64,000 nt of DNA from the NCBI GenBank assembly GCA_037975125.1, contig CM075851.1:76995063-77059062 (forward strand), read 5' to 3'. The position numbers and the translations under genes were made by a program. How positions within the stretch are numbered: position 1 is the first letter of the stretch; each line of letters opens with the position of its first letter. The DNA comes from Latrodectus hesperus (lineage: Eukaryota; Arthropoda; Arachnida; Araneae; Theridiidae). The notes below the pieces were generated by a model. The model did no database searches. It worked only from the letters and a program-made list of their open reading frames with translations, and was not told the origin of the DNA. Shown piece after piece: positions 1 to 17,182 of the stretch.

Positions 1-2
1 AA

Positions 3-110
3 TTAAATGAAAATATTTTAAAGTTGTCTACAGACAAAATTATTGCTGAGAAAGTAATGAATTTTTGTGTTAGGTATAAGAAAAAAGATGTGAATTTGTT
101 AGGCGCTTAA
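3..110 (+). other. open frame running in from the window edge, possible 3' coding end
   Basis: A frame is open from the first bases to a TAA at 108-110, giving about 35 codons without a stop in strongly AT-rich DNA. The end reads KKKDVNLLGA before the stop. No domain is recognised and no start can be judged because the frame enters from outside the window. It could be the last codons of a gene or transposon ORF, or a chance frame. Only the left-flanking sequence would tell. Confidence 0.2.
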
Positions 111-712
111 AAAATTTTAAATGTTTTGCCACATATTTTTTAATGTATTGTATATTTGGTTGCATTCACAAGAGTTTAAAGTTTTATGGTAACAAAACAC
201 ATAATATAAGAGACTTAATTTTTAAATCCATTTCTAATTGCATAGCATATTTCATTGTTAAAAGCACAGTTTTGTAAACTGTTGTAAACATATCATGAAA
301 TACTGTTTTTAAGACTTGCAAAAGTTCTTGGTTTATCACTACATACATGTTGTTTTAAATACTCTCGAGACCACACACACACAAATATCTCATGGATTGA
401 ATACTGGTAATTGAGAAAGCTATAGATAATGATAGTGTTAGATGATAGCATATTCTTCTGTGAATGATTTTTGAGAACATCCGTAAAGTCCTAGTTCAAA
501 ATTTCTCATGAAAGACACTAACATGTTGCCTTTCATGCTCAATATTTGTCAATAATGATAAAAAGTTTCAGAAACTGTTTTAATCTGTAATAACCATACA
601 TATCTTTTTCTGGTAATTAAGCCTGCAACTGGGCCTTTAGCACTTAATTCCTTGAAACCAATCTGAGCCTAGTATAAATTGTGCAGTAAGATCTCACCAC
701 ATCATTATTTAA
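111..712. other. AT-rich intergenic, nothing recognised
   Basis: No open frame, inverted repeat or transposon motif seen. A short CA run lies near 373-383. Confidence 0.5.
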
Positions 713-955
713 GCAAGTGCAATTAAACCTGTTGTATTGAAATCTGATTTTCTGGTTCCAAAATTCGCTAAGTATAAATATTCACTGAATCGCCCAACTG
801 AAAATCCATGCTTTATCTGTCCAAAACATGTAAATCAACCTCAAGTTGATCAGGAAACTAAAGTGAGAATCAGCAGTAATTCTCAAAATCATGTGGAAAC
901 TACTTCTGTAACATTTGACGCTTGCAAAGTTTCTAATGGATGGTATTCTGCATGA
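713..955 (+). other. unrecognised open frame, about 80 codons, possible decayed exon
   Basis: The frame is open from 713, just after an in-frame TAA, to a TGA at 953-955. It has no ATG in its first part. The composition is less biased than in the surrounding chance frames, with Asp, Glu, Gln, Pro, Val and Thr all used, and it contains FICPKH. That makes a coding ancestry plausible. I see no acceptor or donor that clearly bounds it and no family match. The same strand carries several stops just after. It could be a pseudogene piece, a UTR or chance. Confidence 0.2.
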
Positions 956-1673
956 TATTCTGGATGATGCACAGGGTATAATCAATTTTTCCACATGACA
1001 GATATTGGTAATTGCATTGTACTTTGGAAACAGTCCTCTTTTACTTGTATAACATTCATTATTTCTTCTGCTGTAATAGAATTACTTCCTTTTTCAACAT
1101 AAGCAAACCCATTTCTTCGAATTTGACTGCTGCTAATTAAGAATTTTTGTCTGCCAATCCACTATTTTGTCCTGGTCACTATTCTGTCCTGGTGATAAGG
1201 CTAAGAGTGCTCAATTTAGTGAACGTTATAACATTCATATTTGGTAAACAATGACGAAATTTTCCAATTTTCATAGCAGTTGCTCTGGAACATGGATTAA
1301 AAATCACATCTTTGATTTTCCTTCATGGTTACTTGTGAATTTGAAAAAGGTTTGTAGTAGAATTTTAATAATTACTACTTGTAAGACATTTCACTGATTG
1401 AGTATTTTTTTCTTGTGTTAAATGTAAAATGAATAAACTATTAAGTTTTAGTAGAGAGCAGTGAGGTAGAATGTAATCAATGGTAACTGTCAAAGGTGTA
1501 ATCAAGAAGATTATGATTTTTTTTAATTTATGGATTTTTTAATTAAAGCTTTCATTTCAATTTATAAATTACGTGATTTAACACTTACAAGTTATTGTGT
1601 TAGAGTGATTTCTGGATAAAAATATGGTGAAATTCTTGAAAGAACTTGTATATCTTGTATAAACTTAGTCTAA
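956..1673. other. intergenic, nothing recognised
   Basis: Slightly less AT-rich than the rest up to about 1,330, with no readable frame. A near-duplicate phrase around tgtcctggt occurs at 1,169-1,195. No element ends were recognised. Confidence 0.4.
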
Positions 1674-1770
1674 GAAACTATCACTGTCATTCATTCGAAC
1701 ACTTGTGGAAAACATGCTCCGGAAGGTTAAGACTATAATTGCCTCATGTGGAGGCTCTACCAAGTATTGA
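1674..1770 (+). pseudogene. Tc1-like transposase, C-terminal remnant
   Basis: A frame ending at the TGA at 1,768-1,770 reads LVENMLRKVKTIIASCGG followed by STKY and the stop. Tc1-family transposases commonly end in a helix of the form LI/VxSMPRRVQxVIxxKGGxTKY-stop, and spacing and terminal residues match. The catalytic DDE part is not readable upstream, so only the last 30 or so residues survive. It is a fragment of a cut-and-paste DNA transposon and cannot encode an active enzyme. The call rests on one short terminal motif. A translated search of 1,150-1,900 against Tc1 proteins would settle it. Confidence 0.5.
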
Positions 1771-6463
<4,693 letters not shown>

Positions 6464-6537
6464 CACTACAAAGAGCGGAAACGAGAGCCTCATTAGATAG
6501 ACACCTAGTGAACGAGCCTTCGTGACACCGAAAGTTG
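6464..6537 (+). other. candidate 74-bp exon bounded by consensus splice sites
   Basis: A T-rich stretch ending in ttttatgtttcag precedes 6,464, and gttg|gtaagt begins the donor at 6,538. The enclosed 74 bases are much richer in G+C than their surroundings. One frame stays open for 19 codons (LQRAETRASLDRHLVNEPS) before a TGA near the end, so it could be a terminal coding or a non-coding exon. No partner exon was identified in the window. RNA-seq junctions would decide. Confidence 0.22.
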
Positions 6538-7344
6538 GTAAGTTTTCGTAATTCAGAAGCAGATACTAAGCAGGAGATGGCAGGTTTGACTGGAAAACTC
6601 CGGAGATATTATTTCATATGAGGAGGTTATTTTGACAGTACCATATTTTACATCTTTCTCTCCATCAATGAACAATACGGATCTTCGATCGGGTTGATAT
6701 TGAAACTCACTACATTACGAAATTGACATCCCAACCAACTAGTGTGCCGTAGCTTCGGATCTTTTTTTTAATCAATGCACATACTACAATGAATCTTTAG
6801 CATCATGCCTTAAGATTTCTAATTTATTTAAGCACATGCCAAGTATATTTCTTCCATAAAATTTGATGAAAATTTTTCACTCATTTTAAATGATTATGTT
6901 GCTGCTTATAGAAGGTTGTAAAAATGTGTAGCTTTACATTTGGTTATAACCATACAAAACAGTCTTTGTAATTTAAATGAATACAAATTTAACTACGTAA
7001 ACTAGTCGAAGTAAATTTGAGAATAAAGAAAATTAAAATAAGAAATGATCTGAGTTTCTGAGAAAATACATAATTAAATTAGCAAGAGACATATTATTCT
7101 TGAAATTTTACTAGGACCACGCATAAAGTAAATAAAATTTAAGTGTTTTTTCTCTTCAGTGTTTTAGCTGAAAACTTGTGTTTATATATACATATTCTTA
7201 TTTATTTTTCACCAAGCTTCTACTGAATATTTTTTGCATATTTCAAAATGTAAGAAATTTCATTTGTTCAAAATATAAAGCATGAAGTATGTAAATTAGG
7301 ATATTTTTTCCCATTAATAATATTGAGAAGAAACTTAATTATCC
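6538..7344. other. intergenic
   Basis: The first 230 bases keep raised G+C, perhaps continuing the unit at 6,464. The rest is plain AT-rich DNA. Confidence 0.4.
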
Positions 7345-8915
7345 AATTGGTGCGATATGTCTATAAATGATACAAAAGCAGCAGTTCTTAAATTTTCATG
7401 TGCACATCAGAAAGTAAAAATAAATAAAATTTAAACAGGAAATTCCTACTTGTGCTGATGAATTTGATTATGTGGGTGTTACTTTCGATACTAAGCATAA
7501 TTGCAGCTTAAAACGTATTTTGAGAAAACATTCAAAAAGATTTAGCAATTGTCTAAGAATTATTGAAATGTTTGGAGAGTTACAAGTAGTGCTGAAATTA
7601 TAAATCCCTTGAAATTACGTATACGCCCTTTGTTTTTCCTCTCATAAATTATTGTTGTGAGATTTTGGAAACTACATCAAGTATTGCTTTAGATAGACTT
7701 GAAATTACAAATAATCAAGCATTCCGCCTTATAACAGGAACGGTGAAATCATCAATACTGGATACGTTGTATTTTTTACAATATTAGAAAAATAAAATCA
7801 TACATGAAGAAAAGAGCTTTACTCCTGTTTGAAAAAATTTTAAAATCACCTTGCAATAATGCATAGGAACTGTTGGAGTACGTTATGCAGATGGGCCTAT
7901 TGCAATTTTAAATGCAGATGGGCCAAGTGCAATTTCAAAGGCAGATGGCCCTAGTGCAATTTGTCTTTAAAACAAAAACTGCATATTTTTTTTTATCGAT
8001 TACCCTTTCTTCAATTGTCACTAAATCAATGTGAATACTTTTAGATAAATACAATGTAAATTTGCTGAATCCTGTTTATACTGATGAGTCAAGAACAGAC
8101 AGCTATAGATGCTGGAGCAGGTGTGTTCAACAATTTTTTTCTTTTTATATTCCTATTGGGTAAAGTTTGTTTTTGTATTTGTTGGAGAGATGTTGGTTAT
8201 ACACATGACATTAATCCCTTTTAAAAGCAGTGGATGTATATTTAGGGGATGTATCATTCTGTCATATTACCAAGTGGCTATTGAAGCAATAGCAGAAGTG
8301 CTGAAAGTCCCATGATATCTTTGAATGCCACAGTTAAAAAAATAACTTGCTACTGCAAAACACAAAAATCATATTGCAGTGGATCCCAGTACACTAAGGG
8401 CTTAACGGAAATGTTCTAGCAGATAATCTGGCAAAGAAAGAATCTGCAATTATCCATATATTAGATAAAGACGTTTCATTTAATACAAAACAGCTGTATA
8501 TTAACAAGAAATCAAGGTTTGATTTTGGAAAAGCTTGAAATCTGGAAATAGTGAAAAATTGTGGTTTATGAACCACACTTTTGTACCAGTATCACCCAGG
8601 GCCAAGTCAGTGGCTGTACTTTGACTCTTAGCTGGTTATGACTGCCTGTCCTAACATCTGTGCCGGTTGAAAATTTTCCAGAGGGCCAATTGTACCCTAT
8701 GCAAACTACGTCGAGAAATTGAGATACAAAACTTGCAAACATGCTTTTCTCTCACTAGTTGATACTTCTGCGACGGATATTAGGAAAAGAAAGAACATTT
8801 TCGTAGCTGATTATTTTGTTCTGTGTATTTTTGTTTGTGTTCTCTATTTTAATTTTAATTTTTTTTATTTTTCTTGCTTCAAGCCAGCCATTGAAAATAA
8901 AAAAATATATTAAAC
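7345..8915 (+). pseudogene. non-LTR retrotransposon pol, 3' part (RT end, RNase H, zinc-knuckle tail), decayed
   Basis: This is the 3' end of a non-LTR (I/Jockey-type) retrotransposon polyprotein, broken by many stops and shifts. In order it shows: an end-of-palm segment with VLKFS (about 7,345-7,440); DYVGVTFD and the RT thumb (about 7,465-7,560); LDRLEITNNQAFRLITG (about 7,690-7,740); a three-copy 27-bp insertion (7,887-7,967); RNase H pieces, with TDESRT near 8,080 and LQWIPVH then LADNLAKK at about 8,360-8,440; and a cysteine tail with CTLCK (about 8,690). The second half of the RNase H GNE signature is GNV. It ends in a T-rich tract and an A-rich tail near 8,900, as expected for target-primed insertion. 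The upstream RT core and endonuclease are absent, consistent with 5' truncation. It is not functional. Confidence 0.72.
7887..7967 (+). repeat. 27-bp minisatellite, three tandem copies
   Basis: Units 7,887-7,913, 7,914-7,940 and 7,941-7,967 all begin gcagatggsc and share the core agtgcaattt or a one-base variant. The unit length is a multiple of three, so it reads as ADGPxAIxx three times in the frame of the flanking pol remnant. Confidence 0.9.
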
Positions 8916-10032
8916 TACCATAATTAGAAATTAATAAATAGAATACCTAAAAGTGTGCTTTGAAAGTAAAATTATCCAATCCATATTTAAAAAGTACTAT
9001 TATAATTATTGTTTCAATAAAAATTCATGTATTCAGATTAAATGTCATTCTATAAAAATTGTATAGCTTAAACTATTTTGTCCTTTACTTAAACAATTTA
9101 GATGGCATATATAATCAAATTTAATCATGTCCACAATAAATAAATTTAATATTACCATTGTTTCAAAAAGTAAGCATTGAACTTCAATAGCATGTTTTAA
9201 ATTGAAAAAGAAATATCGATTTATATTATTCTCACCAGATTTTATCTTATTTTATATTATTACTCATGTTAAAATATGTGGATAAAATTATTTACTAAGA
9301 ATAACAATTTAGTTTTTGTGAATGCATCTATTTGCGTATTTATTAATAATTAGTTTTGGAGCTTATTGAAATAGATGTTTACTAGAAAGTTAATTTTAGC
9401 ACATAGGAATCAATAAAAGTATCTGAATGCAATATGCTATTAAATTTATTAAATATTTTAATCACTTGCAAAAAATGTAAAATTTGAAATTAATGAGTAT
9501 TGAGAAAATTTTCCTAGACAACAGAGAGATATTATTCATTGAAAAAATTTTCCATGTCTATATATAATGTAAATAAAGTTTTGAAATAAATGTTTTTTAA
9601 TATGCGTTTTTTTAATGTTTTATTAAGGACGTTTATACACATTATAAAGTTTGTTCTCTAATACATATTAATGTAAAGTTTTAGTGCAAACAGTAAAAAA
9701 TGAATGCTGATATGATGTATTCTGGTAAAGTTATGAAATGAAAGTAAAATACTAATATTTCGTAATTTTTTCATATAATTTATATGCATAATATATATTT
9801 AGTTTATCTTTCATTAAGACTAAAAACATTTAGTTTTTTAGATTCGTTGTAATAAATTTTCAAGATTATTTTGGGATACATGTCTGCTACTGTCTACTTA
9901 TGTACATTTCAGAGTTTCAACTTAACTCCATTTTATAAGGATATTGTGAAATACAAGATTACCCATGAAGAAATTGTACTTTTGTTTGTTTCTCTAGAAA
10001 GTTCTCAGACCTTCTATTAATTAAACTGCCAC
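8916..10032. other. AT-rich intergenic
   Basis: No readable frame or repeat end recognised. Confidence 0.5.
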
Positions 10033-10648
10033 TTAACCCTTAACTACACCGAGCGTATACTTATACATTCTGTAAGTACGTTTCTCTGCAAAGCATTGCT
10101 ATAAGCTAGATCCATGGCTTTGGAATACATCAGAATGTTCACAACATTGGCTACAATGAAATTTACTGTTTCAAAGCAGAACGGGAGCGGGGGAAGTTGT
10201 TGCTTGTTCCAGATATCGCAGTTATTATATTCGTGTTTCTTTTCGAGTACTTAGTAACTTTTTATTCTTTCATTTCCATTTCCGTTACAGTGAGAGTTAC
10301 AAAATATTTTTACATTTTGTTGAATATGTTTGATAGTAAGGGTAGTGTGATGGATGACTATTTTCCTACATTTTTAGGATAAGAAACTTCAGAATATGAC
10401 ATTATATTCGATGGAGATACTGATTTTTTTTACTCTCTTCTTTTTTTATTATACTCTTTAAATTTCATATTTTCTTTACCTTTTTTTCATTTTGTAAAAG
10501 TAAACATTTAGAAGCGAAAACATGAAGCTTCTTTTCCTGCGAAAAACCGCATAACTGCGTGCTCTTTTGTGAAAACCAGTGGCACTGGGGAGTGAATCTA
10601 GTAAGTTTTCTTCGACATTGAAAGTGTCGGCTCTGTGGTTAAGCCTAA
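10033..10648 (+). mobile_element. TTAA-flanked piggyBac-like element, decayed
   Basis: The left end is TTAA at 10,033-10,036 followed by CCCTTAACTACACCGAGC. The right end near 10,628-10,648 reads GGCTCTGTGGTTAAG then CCTAA, which is an imperfect inverted copy (CTTAACCACAGAGCC on the other strand). TTAA target sites and CCCTTAA-type ends are the hallmark of the piggyBac superfamily. Inside, MDDYFPTFLG (about 10,350-10,380) and an acidic run DIIFDGDTD after a stop could be the start of a piggyBac-like transposase, but no DDD catalytic region is present. At about 0.6 kb it is a deletion derivative. Strand is given for the possible reading frame. An alternative is an unrelated TTAA-containing fold-back element. 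Confidence 0.45.
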
Positions 10649-11884
10649 GTCAGTTGGAAAATTGAAGAACATTCTCAAACATTCTAGAACTGAAATTTAC
10701 TTCACGCAATAAAATCATTTTTAAAAATTTAAAAATAATTTCAAGGTTTCTTAAAACTCTAGATCAAGGTTTCTCTAAACTCTGATAAAATTTAGGCACT
10801 TCGAGACCTTTGAAAGTATCAGCTACTTAAGCATTTCAAAAAATAAAATTAATGGTATATAAAGTGAAAAGATTTTCTCATTGATAAAAATAGCCAAACT
10901 TTATATATATATGTGTGTATGTATGTATATACATGTATATATATATTCAAGCATTTTAAACTGAATTAAAAGTTTCAGAATAACAGTAACATTTATAATA
11001 ATTTAAATGTTTTCAAAGATTTTAATAGTTAAACTTCAATAAATAATGATTAAGCTCATTTAAAAATCAAAAATTTTAAATTCGACTTGAAAATATAAAA
11101 ATTTTGCTGCAGTTAAATAAAATTATTGCAGTAGAATATTCCAATTTAGTATAAATTCTCTTTTTTGAAGGATTAGTAGTCAAATTTTAGTGTTATTCAT
11201 AAGTAAAATGGCTTTAATATGGGAAATATGTAGTTAAACATGTACTAATTATTATTATTAAATTATGCTTTCTAAAGAGATTGATGTCTTAATTATATAT
11301 CAATAAATTCCAATAAAATTTATAATATCATTAATTTAATGAAAAAGAAAAAGTTTCCCAAAAGAGAAATTTGGACACATTAAAATTAATTCTCATTTGT
11401 TTAATCTTTTATTTTTAGAGACTTAACTTAAATATTTCTGTTGAATTATTTTTAATTATTTGAAATTTATAGCGTTATCTCATAAGATTTGTGAATCTTA
11501 TCATATCCAAAGCTCAGAATATATATAAATAAAATCCGTGTTCTACTAATTTTCTTATTCAAATGTTAATTATCAGTCGTTTTTACCCGTTTAGATAATG
11601 AATAATCTCAGATATTATAAATTAATCAAACTATTCACATTTTTCCATAAATATAAAATCCTCATTTTAGGAAACTATTTACAATAAGTTTTAATTAAGT
11701 GAAATAACTTCTATAAATGATGATATGCGATTTGCAAAATGATGGATAGAAGTTTCTGTCTTAATTTCAAACATAGTATTTATAAGTTTATTCAGAGTAT
11801 TCCTTATAAAATTTTATGCTTAAATTACGTTCTTGTGAAACAAAATTTAAAAATTTATATTTTTAAGAATAATTTAATCATTGA
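10649..11884. other. AT-rich intergenic with a short mixed TA/TG repeat
   Basis: An imperfect (TA)n/(TG)n run lies at about 10,902-10,945. A 62-codon plus frame (11,739-11,927) is AT-driven and runs into the element fragment that follows, so I do not call it a gene. Confidence 0.45.
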
Positions 11885-14085
<2,201 letters not shown>

Positions 14086-14298
14086 TTTTAAATATTTTTT
14101 AAGTTTTAAAACGTTCTTAAATAAATGAAAAAGAAATGAAAAATAGTGAATATTGTCGAAAACTTGAAGATATGTCCTATGATGTCAAATTTGGTTAAAA
14201 AAATTTGGTGTAAAATATATAAATTTAGATTTGAAATGAGATAATGAATATAATATAAATAAAATGTAAAACTGTATTTTTATTTTTTATTGTGGTTA

Positions 14299-14363
14299 TT
14301 TTTCGAAAGTAACTATTACTCTATTTTTCGAAAGTACTAATTTTCGAAAGTAACTATTACTCT
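14299..14363. repeat. short tandem repeat, about 23-bp unit
   Basis: Full copies of ttttcgaaagtaactattac plus tct lie at 14,300-14,322 and 14,341-14,363. They are separated by a partial copy (tttttcgaaagtacta). Confidence 0.9.
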
Positions 14364-16073
14364 GAATATAATTTTATTAATAAAATTTATAACTTTCTTG
14401 TTACTCATCATTAAAATTCCTTTTAAATACAATTTAGGTGCATCCATTATTCAATTAAATTTTCAAATATCAGGTTTTTTTTATATTACAAGTTTGTTAC
14501 AAAATCTGTATAGCTTGAAATATATTTAACAGTTTAATCTTGATATATAAGGACTTATTGAGATTTTGCCATTTGCAGGTGTTCAGCCATTTATAAAAAT
14601 GATCTTCTATTCCTTTCCCTTGTAAAGATGATGTAAGCATGTTTATGATTTGCTCAATATATTATACCAATCGAGTTTCCGTGTCATTCACAGTTGTTTC
14701 TGATATATGTTCCGTTATTTGTTATGAGACCTAAACTATTCATATGCAGATCCTTTGCATGATTGAAACAGTTTGCAATATGTAACATTAATTTTAAAAT
14801 CATAATAATTTATATAAATATGTATTGTATTTTCAAGAGGTATATAGTATTTAAAAGATATTTTATAATCTCGATGTTTATAAATTACATTAAATTCTTC
14901 GACGATAGTTTACGATTTTGAATGTGCATAGGATATCAATGAATTTACATGATAGTATAAGTGAATTATTAAAAATTCTAAGTGTAAAATAATAATTAAT
15001 GTAGAATAATAGTCATATTATAAAAACTAAATTTCTTCCTATTGGAAAAAAGTCTGACAATTAAGTATTGTTTTGAGCATTTTGCAATTTTTTTCAAAGT
15101 GGTGTTTCATGAATATTTTTTAACATTTTTATATTATATCTACAAATTTCTTTTGAGTATAGAGAAGTTTTCAATCATCATGGATTCCTGTTTCAAATAA
15201 TATAGTAAACATTTCTGTCAATAGCGTAAATTATTATTTTTAATATTTAACTTTATGAATTATTATAGTATTTCTACTACAGTTATCACATTCTTTATTA
15301 TTATTTAAAAATTATTGCAATTTTAGTTAAATATTTTCGTATAACTATACAGAAAAAACAGAAATGTTTACTTATTGTTTTAACAAATGCTTAAATAATA
15401 TTTATATTTTATATCTCAACAAAAATCGATGCCTCTATTTTACAAAATTTCATAAACAGTAGCAGCTATTGTAAACAATTACATTTTACATTTAACAATT
15501 TATAGTTTTCCAATTTTTTATTCTAAACTAATTTTCAGCATACTTAAATATTTAATAGTATTAAACTAATTGGTAGAAAATATTTCAGTTTTTATGATCT
15601 TTTGTTTTTATTACTGTTTATGCATAATAAAATGAAAAATACATGAAGCAAATTTCGGGTCCGTTTCTGAACTCTTTGTGATTAAGTTATAACAGAATTT
15701 TTAGAGAGAAATTCAAAGTTTTAATGAAATATATTTAAAATTTATTTCAAAAAGTATGTATTGTATTTAATAAAATACAAATTTTATGAATTTTAGTGCA
15801 ATTTTGTATTTAATAACTTCAAATTGTATTCTTTGAAATAATCATAAAATATTTCTCTCACACTTTTAAATAATAATTAATAAAATATTTATGTTTAAGT
15901 ACAATCATTGGAAAGCACCTTAAGCATTTGATACGAATAATTTTTTGAGAATAAAATATAGTGTAGGAAAAAAAACAATATAATAATTAAAATGAATTTA
16001 AAAATTGTCATTTAATAACATTTTTTTTGTTATTTCATAACATAACATTTAAAATGTTATTTCATAACAGAAT
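14364..16073. other. AT-rich intergenic
   Basis: No gene or element recognised. A direct repeat of tgttatttcataaca (15 bases) occurs at about 16,029-16,070, with an AACATTTAAAATGTT palindrome between the copies. Confidence 0.45.
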
Positions 16074-16128
16074 TCAAAAAGCAATTCTAATTCTAAAGTT
16101 TTACTTTAGAATTAGAATTGCTTTTTGA
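16074..16128. repeat. perfect 26-bp inverted repeat, 3-nt loop
   Basis: Arms 16,074-16,099 and 16,103-16,128 are exact reverse complements, with a TTT loop. The arms begin tcaaaaagcaattc. There are no mismatches or bulges, unlike a typical animal microRNA precursor. It could be a recent templated inversion, a tiny fold-back element, or a structured RNA. Confidence 0.95.
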
Positions 16129-16514
16129 TGTGAAAATGAATTCTTCATTATGCAATGAATTTTAAAAACAAGTTTATTTGATTGAATATTTTCAAAGCTT
16201 ACCTTAGTGACTGGATACAGCAGAAGTAAATACTAAGTTGTAGTTTATTATTTTAGTATTTATGTTAGATTAATGTATGATAATGTTAAACACACGAGAC
16301 ATATTTTTACTTATTTTAATCTCAATGCATTTAGTTCATTATTAAAGGTATGGATTTGAACTTCTAATTATCTACTATATTTTTCAATGCTTCATTAAAC
16401 CCTAAAATTTTCTTTTTCAGAAAAACATCATTTTTAAAGCGATATAAAAATTTGTAAGCATATTTGTCGATAAATAAATTAAATGTCATTCCATATTTAA
16501 ATAAAATTATTTTT

Positions 16515-16590
16515 AAATATCATTTACAAAAAACTGGGGATTTTTAAGCTATGATCTTTTTAGTATGACTTCACAGGAGACAACTTAAAA
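16515..16590 (+). repeat. direct repeat, copy 1 (about 76 bp)
   Basis: It matches 17,107-17,182 with few differences, around the core aaaaaactggggatttttaa and agtatgacttcacaggaga. The copies lie 592 bp apart. No terminal inverted repeats or coding sense were seen. It may be part of an unrecognised short interspersed repeat. Confidence 0.85.
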
Positions 16591-16676
16591 TTTAATAACA
16601 ATGAGGTATTCTGCCTTCATAAAAACAAATAACGCTAAATTTACTTTATGTAAAAAAAACTAATGAATCAACTATT

Positions 16677-16691
16677 TTTAATAATAATAAT

Positions 16692-16748
<57 letters not shown>
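16677..16748. repeat. (AAT)n followed by (AT)n
   Basis: About seven AAT/TAA units, then a pure AT run, ending in a short ACACA. Confidence 0.95.
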
Positions 16749-17106
16749 CACAGTCATTGCTAAATATCAAAATTCATAAAAAATATTTTATGTTTTTTTA
16801 CTCATTTTTTTAAAATATTTATGCAATAAAATAAAACAAAGTCTTGAAGAAAAGTGTTAATTTGATATAAAGAATGGAAATGGAAGAGCTATCAAGGATA
16901 TGAAAAATCAAAATCACATTTTACCTTCTTTAAATAATTTTTGTACTTTAACTTTTGCAAAAAATAAAATAAAAATGATAAATTTTACATCGTAAAGATA
17001 CTATTATTAATCATTGGTTTAGTCGATGAATGAAATGGCCCAGAACTAGATTTTTCTGAGTTTTATAATGCATTACTGATATTTGTTTTTAGCTATTTTT
17101 ATTAAT

Positions 17107-17182
17107 AAATATCAAATACAAAAAACTGGGGATTTTTAAGCTATGACCTTTTTAGTATAACTTCACAGGAGATTATTTAAAA
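17107..17182 (+). repeat. direct repeat, copy 2 (about 76 bp)
   Basis: Second copy of the unit at 16,515-16,590. The flanks diverge at once on the right. Confidence 0.85.

Noticed and set aside
361..390. Short CA runs as possible CRISPR or telomere-like repeats (also at 34,789 and 45,957)
   Set aside because: They are simple dinucleotide runs. No spacer-repeat alternation and no TTAGG-type telomere units were seen anywhere.
782..994. Minus-strand 70-codon frame
   Set aside because: Antisense to the better-composed plus frame at 713-955, with no motif.
16074..16128. MicroRNA precursor
   Set aside because: A perfect 26-bp stem with a 3-nt loop lacks the bulges and loop size of animal precursors. 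It was kept only as a hairpin.
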